Notes under the pieces: generated by a model
Database searches by the model: none
What the model saw: the letters and a program-made list of their open reading frames with translations, nothing else
What the model was told of the DNA's origin: nothing
Made by a program: the position numbers and the translations under genes
Assembly (NCBI RefSeq): GCF_001597725.1
Contig: NZ_LUTR01000001.1
Coordinates: 248,001 to 312,000 of the forward strand
Length of the DNA: 64,000 nucleotides
From: Neptuniibacter marinus
GTDB taxonomy: Bacteria > Pseudomonadota > Gammaproteobacteria > Pseudomonadales > Balneatricaceae
Direction of reading: 5' to 3'
Shown here: one piece after another, positions 1 through 8,677 of the stretch
Layout: every line of letters begins with the position of its first letter
Numbering within the stretch: the stretch's first letter is position 1

Positions 1-20
1 ACGGAGATTAATTTGCTTGG

Positions 21-73
21 GCACTTAACACCAAGCTCAAGCGCCGCGTTAGCGGTCGACTTGGAGCGCCTTG
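21..73 (-). other. attC recombination site, larger fragment (split by an IS)
   Basis: Read on the minus strand this piece carries the inner arms of an attC site and ends in GTTAAGTGC, an R'-type core. Joined to the short piece at 1263-1274, it gives a complete attC: GCAC/GTGC, TAAC/GTTA, GCTC-AAG/CTTGAGC and CCGC/GCGG pair in order around a short central loop. Fold and core (RYYYAAC ... GTTRRRY) fit integron attC sites; the unpaired bases in one arm are typical. The orientation puts the associated cassette gene (1275-1553) immediately upstream on the minus strand. Confidence 0.8.
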
Positions 74-1238
<1,165 letters not shown>

Positions 1239-1262
1239 ATACTTGACTGGGAACCATAGTCA

Positions 1263-1274
1263 CTTGTTAGGTGC
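1263..1274 (-). other. attC recombination site, short fragment (R'' core)
   Basis: On the minus strand this reads GCACCTAACAAG, the R'' end of an attC. It lies directly after the stop codon (1275-1277) of the small cassette gene. Its continuation is at 21-73, on the other side of the insertion sequence. The spacing of stop codon to R'' (no gap) is typical of integron cassettes. Confidence 0.75.
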
Positions 1275-1553
1275 CTACCAATATTTTGTTATAATGTGGC
1301 CAACAATAACGCCAAGTAAAGTACCAAGAACTCCCATAAGAGCAGTGACTCTTGATGTTTTAACTTGTTCTACCACTAAACGCCTCTGCCATTCATGTGA
1401 CGCTACTATGTATTGCGGATTATTTGGGGAAAATTGAGATTGCCAGGCAGCTAAATCTTTATTTGAAAGTTTAGATATATAGAGTTCATCTACCGCCTCA
1501 AATTCATGTCTCTTACCAATGTCAGATAGTGATTTATTAAGCTCATTATTCAT
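1275..1553 (-). CDS. Small cassette-type protein with a C-terminal membrane helix
   Basis: The protein is 92 aa from the ATG at 1553, which has a GGA about 10 bases upstream; a second ATG at 1568 would add five residues. The N-terminal two thirds is soluble and charged (LSDIGKRHEFEAVDELYIS..LAAWQ). The C terminus (ALMGVLGTLLGVIVGHIIT) is one hydrophobic helix, suggesting a tail-anchored membrane protein. It is bounded by a GTTAGGTG core upstream (1572-1580) and an attC R'' just after its stop, so it has the layout of a one-gene integron cassette. The function is unknown. Confidence 0.65.
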   Translation of the reverse strand: MNNELNKSLSDIGKRHEFEAVDELYISKLSNKDLAAWQSQFSPNNPQYIVASHEWQRRLVVEQVKTSRVTALMGVLGTLLGVIVGHIITKYW

Positions 1554-1571
1554 GTGCTTGGATTCCATATG

Positions 1572-1580
1572 ACACCTAAC
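1572..1580 (-). other. Candidate attC R' core box upstream of the small cassette gene
   Basis: On the minus strand this reads GTTAGGTGT and lies about 20 bases before the cassette start codon, where the recombination junction of a cassette should be. The partner RYYYAAC box could not be found within 150 bases, so the rest of this attC is degraded, interrupted or absent. Imperfect hairpin sequence (GATACACGG/CCCGTAT) lies just upstream on the same strand. Confidence 0.4.
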
Positions 1581-1737
1581 ATTTGTATATACGGGGGTCC
1601 GTGTATCTACCCACACCGCTATTAATTAAAAATAGATGTAATTATTTGAAAAGGAAGGAGAAACTAAAGAATTCGATCGTACTCTTCCGTGACAAAACAA
1701 GCATGCGCATTAATAACTGATATACCTATAACCTATT

Positions 1738-1757
1738 AAAAAAAGATCCGTAGATCT
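1738..1757 (-). terminator. Possible rho-independent terminator
   Basis: On the minus strand AGATC-TACG-GATCT is followed by a run of seven T. It follows the decayed ORF at 1808-2046. The stem is short, so confidence is moderate. A second inverted repeat, CAGAC/GTCTG, lies next to it at 1766-1783. The rest of 1569-1807 is AT-rich with no gene visible. Confidence 0.4.
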
Positions 1758-1807
1758 ATCCATGCCAGACATCCATCTGTCTGATTTATAAATATTTTTA
1801 ACCTAGC

Positions 1808-2046
1808 CTAGATCGGATTACAAGCATCCTTTGGAGTAACAAACTTAGAAAAGGGCAAACTTAAGGGGTATGCATCCTTGTGAAAAGCAACCGTAGAACC
1901 AATGAACTTAATAAATCTACGCTGGCCTTATTTACCCCAATTTCGCTCAGGGGGTGAGCGCCTACATCAAGCCCTCTGGTAGGAGGTGTAGAAGACCAAC
2001 CTTTAATCGATGCTTGCTGACCACAGGATTTTAACTCATTAATCAC
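1808..2046 (-). pseudogene. Degenerate cassette-like ORF (frameshifted)
   Basis: A minus-strand ORF starting GTG at 2046 runs 61 codons to 1861. A second frame on the same strand begins near 1935 and continues protein-like (QRRFIKFIGSTVAFHKDAYP) to a TAG at 1808-1810. The two overlap and could be joined by one or two small indels. Neither piece matches a family I recognise. The position between other minus-strand genes of the same block fits a decayed cassette gene, but a spurious ORF cannot be excluded. Confidence 0.3.
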
Positions 2047-2126
2047 AATGTTCGCGGGTTAAATGCTTAGACCTGACTCTGTTGACTATCAGCTAAAACA
2101 TCGAATAAAACGCGTTAAAAGCCAAA

Positions 2127-2522
2127 TTAAGCGCCAATCGGGGTACATAACTCAAGCAAAATACCTGAAGGGCAACGTACATAAGAAACCATCTGTCCCC
2201 ACGGTTTTGACTCAGGTGCCTTTAATTCAATCGCCCCAGACTTAATTGCTTGATTGTGTGCCAAAATCACATCATCAGTGACTAAAGCGATTTCTATACC
2301 TAACGGATCTTTTGACTCAGAGGCGCTAACATATTCGCCCTGAAGATTTAATTTCCCCAACTCATGTGAGGCAAAGGACAATACCGTTTCTCCAGTATCC
2401 AGCTCGCCATAATCTTTTTCGTCTGTTATAAATTTGCGTTTCATGTCAAAGGCTTGTTCAAAAAAGGACAACGCCCTATCAACATCTGAAACATAGTTAA
2501 TCGTATAGCCAAATTTCACCAC
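2127..2522 (-). CDS. VOC superfamily protein (glyoxalase/bleomycin-resistance fold)
   Basis: The 131-aa protein has the two beta-alpha-beta-beta-beta modules of the vicinal-oxygen-chelate fold. The first is FGYTINYVSDVDRALSFFEQ, with the usual aromatic FFEQAFDM after the first helix. The second is GIEIALVTDDVILAHNQAIKSGA, ending in VRCPSGILLELCTP, where the Glu near the C terminus is a usual metal ligand. Members include glyoxalases, dioxygenases and drug-binding proteins; the substrate cannot be told. Small VOC genes are common in integron cassettes, and this one lies in the block with the attC site, but no attC could be recognised beside it. Confidence 0.75.
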   Translation of the reverse strand: MVKFGYTINYVSDVDRALSFFEQAFDMKRKFITDEKDYGELDTGETVLSFASHELGKLNLQGEYVSASESKDPLGIEIALVTDDVILAHNQAIKSGAIELKAPESKPWGQMVSYVRCPSGILLELCTPIGA

Positions 2523-2710
2523 AATAGCTCCCTTTATTGCGCTATAACCTTCGCTAAAGATACACCAATATTTATAACATCAACACCTTGATTTAGGCGG
2601 ATATTGGCATGCCTTCTTTACTTGCCTTCCACGTATGCCTACAGAGTCAAGAAAGTCAGCCTCTGCATCGTTTAACCCCCTAACCAACCTCCCTTTAAGC
2701 ATCGACTGTC

Positions 2711-3502
2711 TTAATTAGCTGGTAATGCTCGAATGGATAAAAGAATATCCCGAACGATGGCCTCTCGTTTATAAAGGTCTTCCCACCCATGGGGAGTATC
2801 TATATTTAATGCAAAAAAGACAGGGCCAGATGGCCACTCTACCCATCCAACCCACCAGCCGTAGCGGCCTTCCCATCCAGTTTTTGCGCGTAGTATCCAG
2901 CCCTTTCCGGCTTCAACTATCATAAGATCCTTTAAGATAAGCTGATGCTCTCGCTTAAACGGAAGCTTATTTTGATAGAGCTTTTTTAAAAACCCTACTT
3001 GCTCCATCGCGGATAACGCAAGCTTACCGTCAAGCCAATATGGGCCACCTTCTGCACTTGGGTCCATATTTCCATAGTCGATTCGTTTTAGGTAAGCCCT
3101 TGCTTTCTTCTTACCAATCGCCTTTGCAAAATTTTCATACACCCAAACAGCAGAATTCCGCATAGCCGAGCGCAAGTTCTGATCTTGATTATGAGGCGTG
3201 TAACTTCGTTTTACGCCATCCCACGGAAATACCTGAAATTCATCCTTAACAACCCCTGCATCTAAAGCGAAAAGCGTATGGGGAATCTTGAAAGTAGAGG
3301 CCGGAGAATAGCGCTTACTAGCCCGTACGCTGTTATAAACACTCAGCTTTTTAGACAAGTCGCGACGATCAGAAATAACAATAGTGCCTGCCACGTCATA
3401 GTTATCAAAGAACACCTTCCACTCAGGCCTTTCTTCCTGAGCGAACACTTCAGAGCAAAAAAATACGGAAAATAAAAAGAAAATGATGTATCGAGTATTC
3501 AC
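2711..3502 (-). CDS. Class D beta-lactamase, OXA-2-like
   Basis: The protein is 263 aa with a signal peptide (residues 1-21, cut after VFA-Q), so it acts in the periplasm. Class D motifs are intact: catalytic STFK at 69-72 (Ser69 and the Lys72 that is carbamylated in the family), SAV at 117-119, YGN at 143-145, Trp156 and KTG at 207-209. From memory, long stretches such as YSPASTFKIPHTLFALDAG, HNQDQNLRSAMRNS and GWWVGWVEWPSG are near-identical to OXA-2. The enzyme should hydrolyse penicillins; its range cannot be told. It shares strand with the cassette-like neighbours, but no attC is evident at either side, so cassette status is unproven. Confidence 0.9.
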   Translation of the reverse strand: MNTRYIIFFLFSVFFCSEVFAQEERPEWKVFFDNYDVAGTIVISDRRDLSKKLSVYNSVRASKRYSPASTFKIPHTLFALDAGVVKDEFQVFPWDGVKRSYTPHNQDQNLRSAMRNSAVWVYENFAKAIGKKKARAYLKRIDYGNMDPSAEGGPYWLDGKLALSAMEQVGFLKKLYQNKLPFKREHQLILKDLMIVEAGKGWILRAKTGWEGRYGWWVGWVEWPSGPVFFALNIDTPHGWEDLYKREAIVRDILLSIRALPAN

Positions 3503-3738
3503 CTTATATCCTTGGTATTCAGTGCTTTGCTCACCGGAAAGGTAGGAGCATAGTTTATTATCCAGTGTGATATATTTTAGTATTCTTTGCTAATAAAGCC
3601 TCATGTTTCGGCGTGCCCTCTTCATTCTAACGTTAGACGAATCTCGGACGTATCTTCAGCTAACGCTTACTCTCATACCTCTGTCACCTTCAAAGACCTA
3701 ACCCCTCTACCTCTGCCCCCTCCACAGAACCCCTCGTT

Positions 3739-4329
3739 TTATTCGGTGTGCACAATTCTCCGCCGATAGCCAACCATAACAAGTAAAAATAAACAGGCAA
3801 TACCCACGGATAACGGAAAAAGCAGAGTTGCCAGTGAATAGTTCTCTAACGCTAATAAAGCGAAAATATTTCTTGCCATAAACAACAAAAAAAAAGCCAT
3901 ATTTTCTTGATGGGGGAAATCATACGCCTTACGTATTGTAGGACCAAAGCCAAGCAAATCTACAATCGTAAGAACCACAACAGCCCACAATGGGTTTGAA
4001 GTGAAATACCAAAACGGAAGTGAAGCTAGTGCGGATAGAAAAAACACCCAATCCATTTTCGTAATAGAAGCATCCGAACGCTTTATAAAAGCTAATAGCG
4101 CAATAAAAGCTGCAACGAAGCCCGAAACCCCAATTGGCCATGCACCAATCCCCCCTTCTGCTTCAAGTTGAGCAAAGAATACGATTGACGTAGTTGTACC
4201 CCAAATAATCCAAGAAAAAATATGCGGTTTTGTAGCCTCTGCAAATATCGAACGAATATAAGGAACAAAAGCCACAAAGGTAAGGGTTATCGCAACACCG
4301 CTACAAATAAGCTTTAAACTTGAATCCAT
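3739..4329 (-). CDS. Polytopic membrane protein, PQ-loop/SWEET-like
   Basis: The 196-aa protein has about six hydrophobic segments. Two regions resemble each other: FVPYIRSIF..TKPHIFSWIIWG near the N terminus and GFGPTIRKAY..QENMAFFLLFMARN in the second half. Each has a Pro, a basic residue and a following helix, reminiscent of PQ-loop repeats (SemiSWEET-type transporters), but the family is not certain. It is the rightmost gene of the minus-strand accessory block. The 236 bp between it and the beta-lactamase hold an ACCTAAC box (3697-3703) and a TCTAACGTTAGA palindrome but no convincing attC. Confidence 0.55.
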   Translation of the reverse strand: MDSSLKLICSGVAITLTFVAFVPYIRSIFAEATKPHIFSWIIWGTTTSIVFFAQLEAEGGIGAWPIGVSGFVAAFIALLAFIKRSDASITKMDWVFFLSALASLPFWYFTSNPLWAVVVLTIVDLLGFGPTIRKAYDFPHQENMAFFLLFMARNIFALLALENYSLATLLFPLSVGIACLFLLVMVGYRRRIVHTE

Positions 4330-4467
4330 AATTTCTACCGATGGCTTTCTTATTAGAGATAACGCAGTTAAAGATAAATGGGGCTACCTACCTCCCCATT
4401 TATTATTTGTAAAGCAGGTACTTTTCCTTGGAAATAATCAGATAGCCAGAAATGACCGCACGAATCA

Positions 4468-5316
4468 TCAGTTTAAAATATCCTCAATCCAATCTAGAAA
4501 TTTGGCTGAACTTCTCGTTCCGAAGTTATCCTTATTGGGTACGTAATAGCATAAATCCGATTTGACCGGACGAGTATTAAAGTGTTGTATAAGGTTAGTT
4601 TTTAACAGCCTTTTAGTGAGCGTCGTAGAACAAAATACAAGCCCATTTTCTGCCATAGCCTTCTGTATCCCAAAAAGCTCTTGATCAAATTTTTTAAGCT
4701 TAATATTAGCGCCATCCAGTCCATTTTTTTCTAACCAAGTGGCTAGTGGCGGATCAGGTAGCAATGTATTTTTCCACTTCGTTGTAAAAAGGGTAATAGG
4801 CTCATTGGACCAAGAAGGCGATGTCATTCCATAAGCACCAAATACATTGAATGACTCATATTTAATAATATCAGAACCCTCAACAACTGAAACATCACCA
4901 ACCCGAACAGGAATAATATAGGATTGGTTATCGATAGACTCGCCAGTCGATATTTCCATAGAAAGATCGGGATTGACCTGTTCAAATTCATGCTGCGAAG
5001 GAATCAGCACTAGCGCTGCTAATGATGATGTTGTCGTCACCCTGACAGCACATCCTGCCTTCATCACCTCGTCTAAAGCACTTTCAATTTTCCGAAACCC
5101 ATCTGAAGTCGCTTTAGCTAATTTTACCCCTGTTCCAGTTAGAGAAACCCGTCTCCCCTTTCGATGAAACAAGGTTACATTTAGCCGGCTTTCCAAGTTG
5201 CTAATATGGTGAGAAATGGCTGTTGGCGTCAGCGAAAGCTCTTCTGCAGCTAACTTAAAACTCCCCCGACGGGCAGCCGACTCGAAGGCTTTCAGAGCCT
5301 GTAGCGATACCTGCAA
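4468..5316 (-). CDS. LysR-family transcriptional regulator (GcvA-like)
   Basis: The 282-aa protein has an N-terminal winged helix-turn-helix (ALKAFESAARRGSFKLAAEELSLTPTAISHHISNLE, residues 8-45), then a linker helix and a LysR substrate-binding domain. The HTH wording is closest to the GcvA/AmpR branch. It is transcribed divergently from the azoreductase at 5455, with a strong inverted repeat between them, so it probably controls that gene and itself. The inducer is unknown; quinones or aromatic electrophiles would fit the target. Confidence 0.85.
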   Translation of the reverse strand: MQVSLQALKAFESAARRGSFKLAAEELSLTPTAISHHISNLESRLNVTLFHRKGRRVSLTGTGVKLAKATSDGFRKIESALDEVMKAGCAVRVTTTSSLAALVLIPSQHEFEQVNPDLSMEISTGESIDNQSYIIPVRVGDVSVVEGSDIIKYESFNVFGAYGMTSPSWSNEPITLFTTKWKNTLLPDPPLATWLEKNGLDGANIKLKKFDQELFGIQKAMAENGLVFCSTTLTKRLLKTNLIQHFNTRPVKSDLCYYVPNKDNFGTRSSAKFLDWIEDILN

Positions 5317-5351
5317 ACTTAATCTCCAACTTACAACGGGTTCATCGACAG

Positions 5352-5376
5352 TGTAGATGATTTAAACTCATCTACA
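5352..5376. promoter_or_regulatory. LysR-type operator between the regulator and azoreductase
   Basis: A perfect 9-bp inverted repeat, TGTAGATGA-N7-TCATCTACA, lies midway between the divergent start codons at 5316 and 5455. It contains the LysR T-N11-A pattern centred on the same axis. Its strength and position make it the likely binding site of the adjacent regulator. Confidence 0.65.
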
Positions 5377-5454
5377 AGTATATTCTTTCCATTTGTTCTG
5401 TTCTACCTAGGCTTACAAAATAGTCCCTGTTATCAATCAACTGAGGCACTGGAA

Positions 5455-6117
5455 ATGAACACAATATTACACATAGACTCAAGCGTTAGATCTGTAAAAA
5501 ACCCGAATCCAGATCACGATTCCATATCAAAAAACATTGCTCTTCGCTTCGTCAACACATGGAAACAGAATCGGCCTGAAGATGAGTATATCTATCGTGA
5601 TGTTGGAGTGAATCCACCTAACTTCATAACACAAGACTGGATTGCCGCGGTGTTTACCCCTGAGGAAAAAAGGACTCCGGCACAGAAAAATAGACTGGCA
5701 CTATCAGATAAACTGATAGCTGAAATAGAGGCAGCCGATGTTATCTTAATTTCCTCACCAATGTATAACTATGGTATGCCGGCTCAACTTAAGGCGTGGT
5801 TCGATCAAATTGTACGCATAAATAAAACCTTTGATTTTGATACCTCACGAGGAGACTTCCCACTACAGCCTCTACTCTCAGGAAAAACACTGGTTATAGT
5901 CACATCCAGTGGAGAGTTTGGTTTTGAAAAGGGAGGACTAAGAGAGGGGTCAGGTCACCTAACGCCACATCTACGGACATTGAGCAAATATTTAGGGGTA
6001 GAAACAATCTATGAGATTACTTCCGAATACCAAGAATTTAATGACGAGAGGCACCGCGTTTCAGTAGCCAATGCAAAAGGCCGAGCCGAAAGTATTGCAG
6101 CAGAACTTAGTGCCTAA
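5455..6117 (+). CDS. azoR: FMN-dependent NADH:quinone/azo oxidoreductase (AzoR family)
   Basis: The 220-aa flavodoxin-like protein begins ILHIDSSVR (phosphate-binding strand and loop for FMN) and has ISSPMYNYGMPAQLKAWFDQIVR near residue 100, the AzoR signature that contacts FMN. It reduces quinones and azo dyes by two electrons in the cytoplasm. It is somewhat longer than the second azoreductase at 33879, mainly in the middle and at the C terminus. The start has AGGCACTGGAA upstream as a modest ribosome site. Its divergent LysR neighbour suggests induction by electrophiles. Confidence 0.85.
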   Translation: MNTILHIDSSVRSVKNPNPDHDSISKNIALRFVNTWKQNRPEDEYIYRDVGVNPPNFITQDWIAAVFTPEEKRTPAQKNRLALSDKLIAEIEAADVILISSPMYNYGMPAQLKAWFDQIVRINKTFDFDTSRGDFPLQPLLSGKTLVIVTSSGEFGFEKGGLREGSGHLTPHLRTLSKYLGVETIYEITSEYQEFNDERHRVSVANAKGRAESIAAELSA

Positions 6118-6691
6118 ACCTTGGTTCCATTGAACCTATTGTTACATAATTCTAGAGCTACACGACTGTTCATATTGCGACATCTATTGATAAAAACACG
6201 AACCAAACCACATAGTTTGGAAGCCATATTGATTTCCAGCCAGCCTGAAAAGGAATTGCGGCTGGCTGGCCAAGATAGAAATTGGAGAATGTATTGAGCC
6301 CAACCACTCAAGAAAACCTATAACCCCAACAATCAAAAATAAGTTAGATTTAAAAAATTTTCATATAATCGTCTCTTTTTCTCTTTTATTTACATAACTA
6401 TTTATATTGCACCAAACATACATCTATATAATTTATAAGTATTTTTATCCTGGCAGGGTAACAATACAAGCACCCCTTAGGATAACGAGTTGGGAAAAAC
6501 AGCGTAAAGACAGAGCTCCACACTTAATCGGACTGTTAGATAACTTAAAAGTGCATAATGCTAAACCTGTTTCTGTTCTTTTAGACAGTTTCAGTTTCCA
6601 AATTATCCACTACAATTGAAAAACGATGCCTAATCTTAGTACAACCTCGTGAGCAAAAAGCAAAAAAGCAAAAAAGCAAAAAAGGATTTTT
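6118..6691. other. 574-bp intergenic region with a strong hairpin
   Basis: No credible gene is seen here; the short ORFs lack ribosome sites and protein-like composition. It holds a perfect 10-bp inverted repeat, CCAGCCAGCC at 6236-6245 and GGCTGGCTGG at 6260-6269, with a 14-base loop and no T-run, so it is not a canonical terminator. From about 6340 the sequence is very AT-rich and could contain the promoter of the next gene. Confidence 0.5.
6653..6684 (+). repeat. Short tandem repeat, four GCAAAAAA-like units
   Basis: Four tandem units of 7-8 bases (GCAAAAA, then GCAAAAAA three times) end in the AAAGGA that probably serves as ribosome-binding site for the gene starting at 6692. Because the tract abuts the ribosome site, slippage would change local leader structure or spacing rather than the reading frame. 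Confidence 0.75.
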
Positions 6692-7648
6692 ATGATGCAC
6701 AACAGAACATCTCCTCTCGCCTTCATATTTTCAGCTATTTTGATATTTCATGGTCAGGTGATGGCCCAGGAAAAAAGTCGTCCATATTACAACGACTTGA
6801 ATGACTTCATTTTGCATGAAGGCAAAGGGTTTACCACCATGTCATCCTTCTACTCATCGGGTAGTCAATGGTGCTCCCATCCCTATGTCAGAGTAATAGT
6901 TGAGTACGAAAATAAAGCAACCAGAAAGTCAGTTCTTAGCTCCAATCCTGCCACTTACTTACAACAAACCATTATTCCTGCAATTAAGAAAATATGCCCG
7001 AAGTTTCCGCATGCAGCCAAGCATAATAGACAGGTTATAGATTTCAGGCTTAGACCTACACAAGGGGGCATTGCTGACGAGCGCATCAACCCTGACCACT
7101 TAGGCTTCAAAATCACTGATCAAGGTCATGTCAAACTGATTAAAGACCTAGCTTATAGAAACTGGAGAGATGAACATAAAGGCACTTATAGCTTTGAAGT
7201 CGACCATCAAAAAAACCTTATTAAGGCTGAATTTATAAAAGTGATCGAAACGCAAGTCAAAGAAGAAAGCCTTAACGCTAATAAAGCTCATAAGCTCTTG
7301 CAGCATGCCCTGCAACGCCGTGACGATTATAAACTTTTCTTTGCCAAGACAGCTAACCCTCTATTCTTTGAAGCACTCAACTTAAATGAGGATGCGATAA
7401 CGCATATTAAATCGGCGTTGTCTCGTAATAAAAAAGCACTCTCAGCACTTAAAAAGGCCAAATCGATATACAGTGATCTATCAGCCGATAAAGCTAGTTT
7501 AGCAAAAGCCAAATCATATATTACAAGCTATAAACACTACAAAGAACAGAATAATACGCTTATGGAAACAGCTTTAGATAAGTTCGAAGCAGGTGACAAA
7601 AAATTAAAAGAAGGTCATCAAGAAGTATTGAGACAGAGAGCACAATAA
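6692..7648 (+). CDS. Secreted protein of unknown function
   Basis: The 318-aa protein has a signal peptide (hydrophobic LAFIFSAILIFHG, cleavage after VMA-Q near residue 25), so it is exported. The N-terminal half has two cysteines (in WCSHP and KICPKF), probably a disulfide, and is mixed alpha/beta. The C-terminal half, from about residue 185, is helical, Lys/Ala-rich and coiled-coil-like (SALSRNKKALSALKKAKSIY). I do not recognise the family. It is preceded by the tandem repeat at 6653, and the HD-domain gene follows 44 bases later on the same strand. Confidence 0.6.
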   Translation: MMHNRTSPLAFIFSAILIFHGQVMAQEKSRPYYNDLNDFILHEGKGFTTMSSFYSSGSQWCSHPYVRVIVEYENKATRKSVLSSNPATYLQQTIIPAIKKICPKFPHAAKHNRQVIDFRLRPTQGGIADERINPDHLGFKITDQGHVKLIKDLAYRNWRDEHKGTYSFEVDHQKNLIKAEFIKVIETQVKEESLNANKAHKLLQHALQRRDDYKLFFAKTANPLFFEALNLNEDAITHIKSALSRNKKALSALKKAKSIYSDLSADKASLAKAKSYITSYKHYKEQNNTLMETALDKFEAGDKKLKEGHQEVLRQRAQ

Positions 7649-7692
7649 TATGAACTTTTTTTTCAAGCCTATTATTCAGCAATAACACGCCT

Positions 7693-8562
7693 ATGATTTC
7701 TATCACCCGAACAGACTATGCATTTGCAACCCTTGATGCATCTATTCATGAATGGGATACAATAAAAGCAATTGTCCGATACTGCGCTAACAATTATCGT
7801 GACACTGAATTACTGTATTGTATACATGGCCCAGAAGAACACCGACAAGATAAAATTACGTCATTAAGTGAAATAATGGAGGAGGTCTGGGGGCTTCCCC
7901 CCATTAAATTGGTCTATAAAAATGATCTATTTCTGATTGCAAACTGTATTACAAGCACAGAGGGTAAACCGCTCTCTTATGTTAATAATGAGCTACATGA
8001 AAATTTAGCGAAGCAAATTACCGACTTGAGCGTTTATGATATCTTCGATGACAGCAATGTCCGTGATGAACAGTGGATGCTATGGGAGTTTGAGCGATCA
8101 ATCCATAATACAAAAGCATGGATTATAAAGCTTCATGCCAAGCAAATAGATAAAGCTGGGCAGCCCTATGCGCAACACCCTTTACGCGTTCATACGCAAT
8201 TACAAAAGATGTTTCCTGAAGCAAGCGAAGATATCCATCACGCAGCCCTGTTACATGACGTATTGGAAGACTGTGATATTACTGCGCAGGATTTACGCGA
8301 ACGCGGTTATTCTGAGCATACAATTCAAATCGTTGAGGCAGTAACAAAGCGACCAAATGACGGACTAACCTACAAGCAACGCATCAAACAGCTAGCCACT
8401 ACAGGTCCAATCGGCGCAATCCAAGTGAAACTATGTGACCTACTCGACAATACAGATCCTAAGCGACTTAGAGCCCTCCCACCTGAAAAAGCAGCATCTC
8501 TTTCTAAGCGTTATTCAAGCGCGATTGAAATATTACAATTGCGCTTAACGCATTTGGATTAG
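7693..8562 (+). CDS. HD-domain protein, (p)ppGpp-hydrolase-like, with an unknown N-terminal domain
   Basis: In this 289-aa protein, residues 140-285 look like the HD hydrolase domain of SpoT/Mesh1-type alarmone hydrolases: HAKQIDKAGQPYAQHPLRV (His162), HHAALLHDVLED (His188-Asp189) and KLCDLLDN (Asp249 or Asp252), which together supply the metal ligands. No synthetase or TGS/ACT domain follows. Residues 1-130 form a domain I cannot place. It may degrade (p)ppGpp or a related nucleotide in the cytoplasm; the activity is inferred from the motif alone. The ribosome site before the ATG is weak, so translation may be coupled to the upstream gene. Confidence 0.7.
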   Translation: MISITRTDYAFATLDASIHEWDTIKAIVRYCANNYRDTELLYCIHGPEEHRQDKITSLSEIMEEVWGLPPIKLVYKNDLFLIANCITSTEGKPLSYVNNELHENLAKQITDLSVYDIFDDSNVRDEQWMLWEFERSIHNTKAWIIKLHAKQIDKAGQPYAQHPLRVHTQLQKMFPEASEDIHHAALLHDVLEDCDITAQDLRERGYSEHTIQIVEAVTKRPNDGLTYKQRIKQLATTGPIGAIQVKLCDLLDNTDPKRLRALPPEKAASLSKRYSSAIEILQLRLTHLD

Positions 8563-8677
8563 CAGCATAAGTTGATAACACTACTGAAATAAGCACAGAT
8601 AAGGCATTATCCATGAAAAAATCAGGTCATCTTGCATACTTATTACCCTTATCGCAATCACTTGGGGGCAGCTTACC

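Noticed and set aside
2050-2126. Possible attC after the VOC gene
   Set aside because: GTTAAAT-like boxes occur, but order and spacing of R'' and R' do not fit.
3630-3703. Possible attC upstream of the beta-lactamase
   Set aside because: ACCTAAC and TCTAACGTTAGA boxes are present, but no pair of arms folds into an attC stem.
6407-6619. 70-codon ORF before the secreted protein gene
   Set aside because: It is low-complexity at the start (Ile/Tyr-rich from AT-rich DNA), has no ribosome site and no recognisable fold.
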